Positions 55,707 through 64,000 of a stretch of 64,000 nt of DNA are shown piece after piece. The stretch is from Blastocladiella emersonii ATCC 22665. Lineage: Eukaryota > Blastocladiomycota > Blastocladiomycetes > Blastocladiales > Blastocladiaceae. The translations under genes were made by a program, and so were the position numbers. The DNA lies in contig JANHCV010000002.1 in NCBI GenBank assembly GCA_025594325.1, positions 558,001 to 622,000 of the forward strand, written 5' to 3'. The notes beneath the pieces are model-generated. The model was not told the DNA's origin and made no database searches. It was given only the letters and a program-made list of their open reading frames with translations. Numbering within the stretch: the stretch's first letter is position 1; each line of letters begins with the position of its first letter.

Positions 55707-56781
55707 GCCGAGTGCGCGCTCTCTTCCATCACAAAAGCTGTCCACCTTGCGATGATGAATAAATACACTTGCTGCAATGTAATTTAAGACACGCATCAGA
55801 CACCTTGCCGCGGCGGTGGGTGCTGTCGCGCGGTGGGGGCCGAGGCGCCTGACCCCACGCGCCTGTCCGCCGCCACCACCGCTCTCAGACCAAGCACCGA
55901 CCTCATGAATGTCAGTCTTCTGTTACCGCGGGTATCGCTGCACAGCATGAGTGAGGCTGAGGCGATCTTCGATGAAGGTGGCGCTTGTACCTGAAGGCGG
56001 CGCGCGAAGCCATCACTTAGTCTGATCCTGCACCGCCGTTGCACTCCGCTAGCGCCAACTCGCTTGCTTATGTACTCGCAGAAGATAAATACTAGCTCCT
56101 TGAGAGAACCTCGAGCCCTAGTTCTACAACTTAGGCCGTAGCGACCATTCGCCCACGACCTCGCTCAGCGGCCAGATGTTTTCCGCGCTCATCTTGGACC
56201 CTCCCTCAGGTTGGGCGCGAGCGATACGGCCAAATAAAAAGCTATATAGTGTCCTAAATCTTTATTGGTGCCGTATGAAGTGAAATCGGCGAGGGTGTCA
56301 CGGATCGTGACGATGGCCATCTTGGCCATCGTGGCCATGGTCACGCCCACGACCACCGAGGCCGTCGAAACTCATATCTTCCGCACTACTTGCTCCGCAG
56401 AGTATCACTTATCATTGCAAGCTCATTCAAATGGAGTGCTGCGCCCGTTTGTCAGTTGTACTGGCCGATAAATCGGATCGCATAAGAGGATAGCAATTCT
56501 CGTCTCACTCATCAAGTTCACGCGGCTCGGAAACCGTTCAAGGCCTCGCGGAGAGTTATTCAGATGTTTCCCTTGCAAACCTCGCTCGAAAATGAGGTGA
56601 GAGGGCGGTGGCGGCGGCGGGCGGGCGGGCGAGGTCGGACACCTTGGCCGCCGTCGCGCAAGAGCGCTCGCCACCGCCATGCGGCGCCTCACGCGTGTCC
56701 AAACATCACTTTGCATCAGGTGTATTCATGATCGGAGCGTGAGGTCGACTTGTAGTGAGAGCAGAAGTGCGGTCGCGCTGG

Positions 56782-56885
56782 CCACGAGGCGCAGTCGGCC
56801 CACCTGCCGCAATGAGCAGTTAGGTCAATCGGGGGGTCGTGGCCGAACGGGCTCGTGCTCGTGGGCGAACGTGCGCAAAGTCGCT
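56782..56885. repeat. Right arm of the 104-bp perfect inverted repeat
   Basis: Exact reverse complement of 55603-55706. The sequence diverges abruptly on both sides, which places the arm boundaries to within a few bases. Confidence 0.85.
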
Positions 56886-57074
56886 ATTCTCACGCTGCAG
56901 CCCAGGGTGCCGAGTGAGCACGAACCGTTGCTGGGTGGAGACGGGAGCCTCCGTGGCTCGATACTCACTTGGATGGGCCGCGTCGTGTGAGAAAGCGTTG
57001 GCCCGCCAGCCCGCCAGCCCGAGAGAAGAGCTTATTGAGTTCAAGTACACACGCGCACGCTGGCCCGACCGCAA

Positions 57075-57099
57075 GAGACGCGTCGGGCAATCACGCGAG
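57075..57099 (+). promoter_or_regulatory. Orphan family-C-type 5' element
   Basis: GAGACGCGTCGGGCAATCAC followed by GCGAG parallels the element before the family-C genes (GAGACGCGTCG, then ATCATGTGAG). No family start lies about 100 bp downstream, so it is another solo copy. Confidence 0.45.
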
Positions 57100-57501
57100 T
57101 GGCACGCGCCGGCGGCGCCACACTTCCAGTCACCGCCGGCGGACTGCCTCGCCGCGGGGTCGCACGCTCACCTCAAGCGAGCGTCTCCGCTCCCTCTTGT
57201 TTTGTTCTGGATCGCTGCTACTATTAGCCGTCGTTATACACCCTTTCCTCCCTTCTGCGTCTACCTCCTTCGCCGTGTCCATCACCGTCTCCGTCATCTC
57301 CTCAGCCTTCCGTGCATCGTGCTCAACCTTCCTCTCGCACCCTGCACCTGTACGCTTCAACTTATTGACACAAGTCGACATTCTCGCTGAAGCCAAGCGC
57401 GTGCGTCAGGCCCGCAAGCTCGCTCGCCCCAGCGGCCGTAAAGCCAGCGCATGTCCGACGCTTCGAGTAAGAAAAAACCTAAAGCCAATATATCCATCCA
57501 A

Positions 57502-58188
57502 TCACTGGAAATCACCACTGTCGTCGTTGTCCTCCTCGCCCGAGCTGCCATTGGACGCGTCCGAGGTGCGGTCGGACAGGCCAGCCGCCGCTGCGGTGCG
57601 CTTGGCGGCCGCGCGAGCGGGGACCTCGCGCGTCGAGGCCGGCGCAGGCATCTCCTTGTCCGACTTGACTGACATGCCCTTGTCAGTCGTCTTCTGGCGC
57701 TTGGCCGCGGCGCGACCCCCACCCGCGCTCTTGGTCGCCGCCTTCTGCGTGACCTTCTTGCTGGAAGTCGCCGCCTTGGCCTCCTTGGCCTCCTTGGCCT
57801 TGAGCTTCTTGGCCGCCGCGGCCGCGACCTTGGTCTCAGCCCGCGTGACGTTGGAGTTGGCGGGCTGCTCGCGGTGTCGGCCCTGCGCCTTCTTCTTGGG
57901 GATGCAGTACGCCATGCCATCGTCGACGGCGTTACCCGACATGGCGAAGGGCTCGGGCACGCGGGCGGCCGTCTGCATCACCGGCGACGCGTACGCAACG
58001 AGCTCAACGCGCACGTGCGCCGACTTGAGGATGCCCTGCAGGTCCTTGACCGACGGGAACACCTCCCACTCGGCAGAGGCGCCAAAGTAGCGCGGCTCGC
58101 CCGCCGCAACACGCTCCCCGCACGCGTCGACAACCTCGGGGACCGTCGTGAGACGGAGCTTGAGACGCGTCGGGAAAACAGGTGAGCG
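57502..58188 (-). CDS. Lys/Ala-rich protein, 5' end not found
   Basis: An open frame of about 228 codons runs from just after a TGA at 58189-58191 to the stop at 57502. The upstream part (TRLKLRLTTVPEVVDACGER, then EPRYFGASAEWEVFPSVKDL) looks like folded domain sequence. The rest is low-complexity, rich in Lys, Ala and Ser, with nuclear-localisation-like clusters (KKLKAKEAKEAK) and an acidic end (SGEEDNDDSGDF). There is no ATG before codon 50, so the frame is probably a last exon or a gene whose 5' end was displaced. Its first codons overlap the family-C 5' element at 58162-58196. Function unknown; nuclear or chromatin location is a guess from composition. Confidence 0.5.
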   Translation of the reverse strand, partial: RSPVFPTRLKLRLTTVPEVVDACGERVAAGEPRYFGASAEWEVFPSVKDLQGILKSAHVRVELVAYASPVMQTAARVPEPFAMSGNAVDDGMAYCIPKKKAQGRHREQPANSNVTRAETKVAAAAAKKLKAKEAKEAKAATSSKKVTQKAATKSAGGGRAAAKRQKTTDKGMSVKSDKEMPAPASTREVPARAAAKRTAAAAGLSDRTSDASNGSSGEEDNDDSGDFQ

Positions 58189-58196
58189 TCAGCTGA
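58162..58196 (+). promoter_or_regulatory. Family-C 5' element upstream of C1
   Basis: A 35-bp block beginning GAGACGCGTCGGGAAA, with GGTGAG in the middle and TCAGCTGA at the end. It matches 61315-61349 at about 30 of 35 positions with no gap. It ends 106 bp before the ATG of C1. Confidence 0.65.
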
Positions 58197-58301
58197 GCAG
58201 TTGCCCAAGCCGCTTCGCCGCTGCGCCGCTGGGTGCGCCACCGTCAGTCAAGCAATCTCGCCCGACTTCTGCCTGTTCTCTTTGCCAATGAAAACTTGAA
58301 C

Positions 58302-60005
58302 ATGTATCACTTGTTGCAACCTAGCGGCAGGCGCCGCAACCGTGGTTCTGGCGCTGTTCAGCGCCCGACCCGTGAACCTCCTCTGGAACTTACCACTGCA
58401 CCGACTGGAGCTGGCGCCCTCCCTTCTCTTGCTGATTATCGCTGGCCTGGGTCTGGAATGCATCGGAACTACGTTGTGTCCGCCCAGGACTTTTTCCGCG
58501 ACAAGGCGCTGCCTGGTATCAGCGCCCGCTACACAACGCGCCGCACGCTTTTGGACGTTCTCAAGAAGCTCTGTGACTCGGCGAAGCAGTGCCGCGATGA
58601 AGCAAACATCATCTTCCGCCAATACGAGCGACTTTACGGACCAGTAGAGCTTGCACGTCTTCTCAGCGACTACGAGAACGTCGTGGCAGTTTTCCGCACT
58701 GTCACAGATCCTACGGCTGCAAGCGACCTCGAAAGCATCTCCGACACCCGAATTCGTGCGGCCGCTGCCGCTTACCTCAGCGGCGCTGCGCATCGCAAAC
58801 CACTCTTTCGCCCTGAAGGCTCGGAAACCTTCTACCGCGACTTGGCCGAACAATTCGTTGTCTACTTGGACGTGACGGTCAAAGTGTTTGGGGACTACAT
58901 GTCAGACCTTGTTGGTTATCTTGCGACTGATTATGCCATGACCCTTGAATTTGATTACCGCGAGGAGTATTTAAGGCAGCACCTCAAGCCCGGCGCGACT
59001 GGCCTGCAGCGGCACCAGGCAAAGCTTGATGCAGACGATGAACTCATCGAGTATATCACGAAAACGCTCGAGTCCGAAATCAAGTTTTGCCTTGGCAGCG
59101 AGGGCGATATGGAGCACCCGCTTCACGTCATTGCTGTCCTGCCGAAGGTTATCAAGCGCTACATTCAACGAGGCGTCCTCCCTAAGGCTTACGATTACCT
59201 GGAGCTTCTTCCGGGACCTCGACCAGTACACACCCTTCTCATTTGAAGCTTTTCGCGACCTTGTCATCGTAGACGCCCAACCGAGTCCCGAGCTTCCGCC
59301 TGTTGTTGCTCGCCCTGCTGAGGCTATTGCGGCCCTCCTTGGATCTGAGGACATGCCGCCCATCGCCAGCGAGGCCGTCCAACTGCAGCACGTCGAGCAG
59401 GTCGAGACGTGGCTCCGCGCTGGTGTTGCGCATGACCTTGCTGTGTGGGACGCGACGCTCAGCAGTATGTTCCATTTCGTCAAACTTGAGCGGCTGTGGA
59501 AGAAACCACCGACCGATGCGACAAACTCGACTGAAACGCGCCTTTTGCGCTCGTTTATGGGTGCATTCTATGTCCGCGGCAACAACATTCGCGTTCTCAC
59601 GTACCAGAATGGCGTCCTGCCGCACAGCCCTGATTTCCTCGACGTCACTCGCGAGGAAATGGAAACGCTTTGCGCTCGCTTTGCGCTCGCATTGACGAGT
59701 GGCACATGCACCATGACCCGCCAGCGAAGCAGTTGGAGGCCATGGCGCTGCAGGGCGACGGCCCCGCGTCCGCGCGCAACCGTGGTCCCGCAGTCCACGG
59801 TCACGACTCACTTGATTCGTCCGCCCGGCAGCGCAACGCGGCTTCCGGTGCCAAGCGCGCCAACGACGGGAAGCTCGACGATGACGGTTGGGCCTCGGAC
59901 AGCTCGTGGGAAAGTGAAGCATCGCTTGATTTCACGGATGGCGGGTTCCAAGAGACCGCAGCTGAGCCCAAGTACACTATCCCTTGGCTTGACTTTGACG
60001 ATTAG
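58302..60005 (+). pseudogene. Family-C copy C1, full length with two frame breaks
   Basis: It starts MYHLLQPSGRRRNRGSG (the copy at 61451 starts MYHSMQRGGKRGRG) and is open to about 59200. Family blocks follow in order: PGISARYTTRRTLLDVLKKL, IIFRQYERLYGPVELARLL, DLESISDTRIRAA and LFRPEGSETFYRDLAEQ. Near 59200 one extra base shifts the frame, and the conserved FFRDLDQYTPFSFEAFRDL continues in another phase. At 59668-59689 an 11-bp tandem duplication (CTTTGCGCTCG twice) shifts it again; homology resumes with ARIDEWHMHHDPPAKQLEAM in the third phase and ends at 60005 in an acidic Ser/Trp-rich tail. Without the lesions the protein would be about 560 aa, soluble and mainly helical. Family not recognised. 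Confidence 0.7.
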
Positions 60006-60441
60006 GTGCGGACGTCGCTCGTGTCGATTAGTCAATTGAAAATATACATCCAGCTTTTGTTCAATTAGTCCGGTTCGCGCCACAGATAGCGCGCTTGTGT
60101 CGTTCGAACAAAACGTAGGTTGAGCGCGATGTCCAAAACCTAGTGACTGAATATCCTGAACCAGTAGTACAGCACATCACTCTGCTTAGGGCGCTACCTC
60201 GCCGACGAACAGCAAAACGCGTCGGAAGATCGTGTTAGTGATTGCTGAGGTGATGAGATGTGCGCGGAGGTCTCGGAATATGAGAGAAACAGTTTCCCTG
60301 GGGTGAATGCTGAATGCATTCGGGCTGTATGTGAGCATCAGATGATGAGCACATATGCGCATTCGTTTGCAACGAAACTGGCTGTCAGCACTCGGTGCTC
60401 GTTTTCGCTCCTCGAAGCCACGTACAACGCATCTCACGAAA
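60006..60441. other. Spacer between C1 and C2
   Basis: No gene. AT-richer than the core genes. No clear copy of the 5' element was found at the expected distance before C2. Confidence 0.4.
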
Positions 60442-61248
60442 ATGCCCTCGCGCGGCGCGACGAGTCAGAGCAACTACAAGCGTAGTGGCTCGAAGTGCCG
60501 CGGCAGTCCGTCTAGCTCCGACACTCGCACTGAATACCTGGACTTGGCCCCGCCTGACGTCGAGGTTCAACACGGACTTAGTAACCGTTGACCACTTGGT
60601 CCATCCAACGCTGGAACGGACGTCTCAACTACAAGTAATCTTATAGGCGGCGCAACAGTGGCGACCGAGGAGCACGCTCACTGCATCCTCGTCCACAACG
60701 AAGACTTGACCATCCTTCAGCGGCTCAACAAATCGGCAATGGCGTGCATGGTCGACGCCACGCGCATCTTTTGCCTCTACGCGAGCCGCCACGGTAGACG
60801 AGAGCTTGCTTCGCTACTCGAGTCTCGACAAGAAGTGAGAGCGGTGTTTCAAGCCTTGGCAAACCCAAATCGTCTACGCGGAATCCAAAGTATTGTCGAT
60901 CCCTACATTCGCTCGGTGGTAGCTGACTACCATCGCGATCGCCACGCAACGCCAGTCTTTCTTCCGGCCGGCTCGGATACTTTTTATCATGAGTTGGCCG
61001 GGTACTAGTTCAAAATTGTCTCGGCGAACGCCAAAAGCGTTCGCGAACAGTTCTTGGATCAGCTTGCGGACGATGTGACGGCGGGGGAAATGAAGCTTGA
61101 GCCCGACTTCTGCGAACGTTTTCTACAGGAGCACATCAAGCCTAGAATGACCGAGAAACAACGTATCAGGGCTGAACGCTCGGCGAAGGCAACCCTTGTT
61201 GAACGCGTCAAGGCTCAGATGATGCGCGAAATCGAGCTCCAAATTTGA
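60442..61248 (+). pseudogene. Family-C copy C2, truncated and degenerate
   Basis: A possible start at 60442 (MPSRGATSQSNYKRSG) gives a short basic leader that stops. Family homology resumes in another phase from about 60700: LTILQRLNKSAMACMVDATR, ASRHGRRELASLLESRQEVR, FLPAGSDTFYHELAGY. An in-frame TAG follows this last block, after which the same phase continues (KIVSANAKSVREQFLDQLAD) and ends at 61248. C1 and C4 carry on for a further 200 residues or more beyond this point. It is the most diverged copy of the set. Confidence 0.65.
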
Positions 61249-61314
61249 TTTGGCATGCATTTCAGTCATTGAATATCTAACCTGCGGCAGAAGGGCGTCG
61301 GGTTGAATAAACGC

Positions 61315-61349
61315 GAGACGCGTCGCGAAATCATGTGAGTTTCAGCTGA
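61315..61349 (+). promoter_or_regulatory. Family-C 5' element upstream of C3
   Basis: A 35-bp block: GAGACGCGTCGCGAAATCAT, then GTGAGTT, then TCAGCTGA. It continues TGTGGCTTGG, so the last part also reads as the minus-strand half of the family-A element (TCAGCTGATGTGGC). It ends 102 bp before the C3 ATG. Confidence 0.65.
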
Positions 61350-61450
61350 TGTGGCTTGGGTTCATCATGCCCCGCCTGCGATTCGATAAGCCTGAGGGTG
61401 CCGGGATGCGCACCCTCGCTTAGCGAACCCATGCAGCTGAAGTAAAAACC

Positions 61451-62708
61451 ATGTATCACTCCATGCAACGCGGTGGCAAGCGCGGTCGTGGTCGCGGCCG
61501 CGGTCAACACCGCCAACCTGGTCCTACCGGTCCTCCGCCTGGCACGCCGATGCCGCCTCCGCTGGACCCTCCCGTCGCGCCAGTCGGGCTCGAAGTTCGA
61601 CCGGGCCCTGACGACTACCGTTGGGCTGGCTCCGGCGATGTACACTCGGAGACGTTTCCCGCGTACAAGTTTTTCCGCGACACGGTCAGGCCCGGGATCT
61701 CAGCTCGATACACGACGCGCGACGAGATCATGGACGTGCTTAGTAAACTTGGCGCTGGGATGAAGCAATGCCGCGCAGAAGTGGTAGACATCTTTCGCCA
61801 GTTCGAGCGTCTCTATGGGACTCGCGAGCTCGCCATCTTTCTCGAGGCCCGCGTAAACGTCGAGGCTGTTTTTCGTGCCGTTTGGGACGCTACGATTGCA
61901 AACGATCTCGAAAGCATTCCCGATGCCCGCATCCGTGCGGCAGTCACTGCTCACCGCCGCGCCAGATCGCCTCGACCAATCTTCCGCCCCGAGGGTTCCG
62001 ATTCCTTTTATCGCGAGGTGGGCGAGTTCTACTTCGAGACCATTCTCCGGACTGCCGATCGGGTCATCGTTACCTTTCTAGGCGAGCTTATCGAGGACCT
62101 GGCGGAGGACTACGTCGTGAATCTCGATTTCGACCCGTGGGAGGACGCCATGCGGCGACTTCGTCCTGGTGCTACACGGCGCGAGCGACGCAAGGCCGAG
62201 GAGGACGCAGAGCGGGAGCTCGTTGATCACGTCAGGCGCCAGCTCACCCGCGACATCGAGTTCTGCCTTGAGCAAGCTTCAGACAAGGATCGCCCACTCC
62301 AAATCGTTAGCGCCGGCGGCCATCGGCGCCATCAAGTCGCTCGACGTGCAGCGGGTTGAGGCGTGGCTCCGCGCTGGCATCGCTCTTGGACTCGAAAAGT
62401 GGGACACGGTGCTCCGCGTCAAGGACCACTTTCTTAAGCCCGAGCACGTGTGGACGCTGGAACCGGCGGACGAATCGGGGGCGAACACCACTCGCCGCCG
62501 TCGCTGGTTTGTCGGCCCAATTTTCGCGATCGAGGGCAAGTTTTGCATCTTTGGCTACGAGGGCGGGGTCCGGCCGACCGACGACACATTCATTCTTCCA
62601 CCCGAGGACCTCCAAGCGATCGTTGCCCGCATTGACGAGTGGCGCGCGCACGAGGACCAGCTCTCGCAGCAGCTCAAGTCCCTGTCGATTCGGTCGCGGC
62701 GCCGCTAG
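61451..62708 (+). pseudogene. Family-C copy C3 with an internal deletion
   Basis: MYHSMQRGGKRGRGRGRGQH opens a frame with all N-terminal family blocks (PGISARYTTRDEIMDVLSKL, DIFRQFERLYGTRELAIFLE, DLESIPDARIRAA, IFRPEGSDSFYREV). Just after DKDRPLQIV near 62305 the sequence jumps, in a different phase, to APAAIGAIKSLDVQRVEAWL. Compared with C1 and C4 about 100 codons are missing there (the RGVLPKAYDY to ELPPVV part). The second phase is then open to 62708 (RIDEWRAHEDQLSQQLKSLS). One out-of-frame deletion therefore explains the break. An AATAAA follows 80 bp after the stop. Confidence 0.7.
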
Positions 62709-62787
62709 CGCTGTTGTTTCCTCGGCGTTCGTACCCTTGAATCGTGGTCGCCGTTAGCGATAAACGGCTTTTGTGTTGTATGCTATC

Positions 62788-62793
62788 AATAAA
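62788..62793 (+). terminator. Possible polyadenylation signal after C3
   Basis: AATAAA lies 80 bp beyond the C3 stop codon and before the next 5' element, a sensible place for a 3' end signal. Unconfirmed. Confidence 0.35.
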
Positions 62794-62835
62794 TACCCAG
62801 CGGAGGGAACGGGGTTGACGTCTGCTGTGAGACAT

Positions 62836-62860
62836 GAGACGCGTCGATGAATCATGTGAG
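62836..62860 (+). promoter_or_regulatory. Family-C 5' element upstream of C4
   Basis: GAGACGCGTCGATGAATCAT followed by GTGAG. The E-box-like TCAGCTGA half is missing here. It ends 95 bp before the C4 ATG, keeping the family spacing. Confidence 0.6.
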
Positions 62861-62954
62861 GGATACTCCAAAATTGAAACTCCGTGAGTGGCCTCAATCG
62901 AGCCACCACGATCCCATCTCTCCCCTCCGCAATCACACACCACCACGTAAACCA

Positions 62955-64000
62955 ATGAATGACTCCGTGAAACGTGTTGGCAAGAAGCGCAGGGCGACGC
63001 TTCCGCCGTTGGATCCGCCCGCGGCGCTCGCCGGCGACGAGGTCCTTCCCACGGCGGAGGACTACCGCCGCGTCGGGACCGGCGAGCTCGTATCCGTGGT
63101 CCGATCCGCTTCGGCTTACTTCCGCAACACGATGAAGCCCGGCATCGCTGCTCGCTACACGAACAGCGCCGAGTACGGGCCGCTCTTTGACAAGCTCAAC
63201 GAGGCGGCCAAGCAGCTCCGCCACGAGGTCTCCAACGTCTTCCACCACTATCAGCGCATATTCAGCACCAAGGAGCTTGCCCTTCTCCTCGAGTCTTGGG
63301 AGCGCGTCGAGCTGACTTTCCGCGCGCTCACCGACGACTACTTTCTCACCAACTTCAATCGGGTCCAAGACCACCGCATCCGCGCCGCCATCGTTGCTCA
63401 CCTCCGTTTCGGCAACCAAGGTTCGATGTTTCGCCCACCCGGATCCGCGACCTACTTTCGCGACGTTGCCCACAACTATTTTAAAATGACGGGCGTGGCC
63501 GCTGCAAAAAATCGAGACGCGTACATTGACGAGCTTGCCGCGGCCATGACGAATCGCGAGCTTGGGCTTCCGGGTTCGGACTCTAAGGTCAGCCAGCACG
63601 AACGGAACAAGGTTTTCGATGCCAAGATTGAAGAGGTCAAGCGCATGCTCGCGCACAATTATGTCCCGAACCGGCCGCTGCTTGCCCTTGCTGCCTTCCC
63701 CACGATTCGAAAGCGCTTGATTCGCGAGGGTGTGCTTACCGAAGCCAACAAGTACCCGACGATTTTCCTCCGCAATCACGAGTTTGGCCCCTTCATCATC
63801 CTCACGTTCGATGCGTTTTGCGACCTCTTCATCATTGGCCAGCGCCCGCACCGCGAGCTTCCGCCCGTCATGCCGCTGCAGACTGACGCCGTGGCTGCGC
63901 TTATCGGGCTCAACGGCGCGCCGCCCGCGCCCATTGAACGCATCCGCGCGCAGGACGTCGATCAGGCCGAGGCGTGGCTCCGTGCCAGCGTCGAGCACGG
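62955..64000 (+). CDS. Family-C copy C4, open and running off the window
   Basis: ATG 62955 opens MNDSVKRVGKKRRATLPPLD, and the frame stays open for all 348 codons to the window edge, the only undamaged copy seen. Family blocks: AYFRNTMKPGIAARYTNSAE, VFHHYQRIFSTKELALLLES, HRIRAAIVAHLRFG, FRPPGSATYFRDVAHNYF, RMLAHNYVPNRPLLALAAFP and PFIILTFDAFCDLFIIGQRP, then QAEAWLRASVEH at the edge. By comparison with C1 about 200 residues remain outside. No signal peptide, membrane helix or catalytic motif is recognised. The long minus-strand frame over the same bases is antisense. This is the copy to use as the family query. Confidence 0.7.
   Translation, partial: MNDSVKRVGKKRRATLPPLDPPAALAGDEVLPTAEDYRRVGTGELVSVVRSASAYFRNTMKPGIAARYTNSAEYGPLFDKLNEAAKQLRHEVSNVFHHYQRIFSTKELALLLESWERVELTFRALTDDYFLTNFNRVQDHRIRAAIVAHLRFGNQGSMFRPPGSATYFRDVAHNYFKMTGVAAAKNRDAYIDELAAAMTNRELGLPGSDSKVSQHERNKVFDAKIEEVKRMLAHNYVPNRPLLALAAFPTIRKRLIREGVLTEANKYPTIFLRNHEFGPFIILTFDAFCDLFIIGQRPHRELPPVMPLQTDAVAALIGLNGAPPAPIERIRAQDVDQAEAWLRASVEH

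Larger units (their letters stand above)
55257..57501. other. 2.2 kb gene-free stretch with an inverted repeat pair
   Basis: No supportable gene. Frames over the repeat arms (for example MAERARARGRTCAKS on both strands) reflect the duplication. The stretch also holds an AATAAA at 55758-55763 and a family 5'-type element at 57075-57099 with no family gene behind it. Confidence 0.45.

Noticed and set aside
55603-56885. Calling the 104-bp inverted repeat a specific transposon family
   Set aside because: There is no transposase frame and no target-site duplication flanking the arms, so only the repeat itself is annotated.
62754-63998. 414-codon minus-strand frame at the right edge
   Set aside because: The plus-strand frame over the same bases aligns block by block with family C, so the minus frame is its shadow.
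1-64000. CRISPR arrays, bacterial operons, tRNA or rRNA genes
   Set aside because: No regularly spaced direct repeats, Shine-Dalgarno-led gene strings or recognisable RNA genes were seen; spliced nuclear genes dominate.

Overview
This 64 kb window is nuclear DNA from a GC-rich eukaryote, most likely a fungus. Genes lie on both strands and are split by short introns, nearly all 50-90 bases (one of 107), usually GTRCG(T/C) at the donor and (T/C)GTAG at the acceptor. Core eukaryotic genes recognised by family motifs are an IGHMBP2/Hcs1-type helicase, a hybrid histidine kinase, a PQ-loop vacuolar transporter, Ssu72, Lsg1, complex I NDUFA7 and Jjj1/DNAJC21. Two giant TmcB/TmcC-like membrane proteins, an UNC93 pair and a seven-helix hybrid kinase would suit an early-diverging (zoosporic) fungus, but that placement is an inference from memory of family distributions and is weak.

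Layout. (1) 1-10.3 kb: a nest of broken copies of an unrecognised paralogous family (A and B types) with an F-box-like N terminus and a conserved CxxC, plus a 125-bp perfect inverted repeat. (2) 10.7-16.2 kb: the helicase, a histidine/glycine-rich repeat protein and a decayed second helicase copy. (3) 16.2-19 kb: no convincing gene. (4) 19-27.3 kb: histidine kinase, PQ-loop transporter, SSU72. (5) 27.3-29.3 kb: apparently gene-poor. (6) 29.3-55.3 kb: a mostly intact, very GC-rich block holding a coiled-coil protein, a frameshifted small accessory gene, LSG1, a NodB-like polysaccharide deacetylase lacking key active-site residues, two tandem UNC93-like transporters, NDUFA7, two tandem TmcB-like genes and a J protein. 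(7) 55.3-58.2 kb: a 104-bp perfect inverted repeat pair and a lysine-rich ORF. (8) 58.3-64 kb: four copies of a second unrecognised family (C), three of them broken and the last running off the window.

The most interesting signal is not a gene. Members of the unrelated accessory families A and C carry a related 5' element (core GACGCGTYG, then an E-box-like TCAGCTGA) that ends roughly 85-105 bp before the start codon in most cases. Solo copies, one still followed by a relic start region, mark where family genes were lost, and one sits exactly where the helicase has lost its 5' end. A palindromic relative, GCGACGCGTCGC, recurs in the promoters of the membrane-protein block. This suggests a shared promoter or regulatory element that tags fast-evolving gene families. 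Lsg1 and Jjj1 both act in late 60S ribosome maturation; no other pathway clearly links the neighbours.
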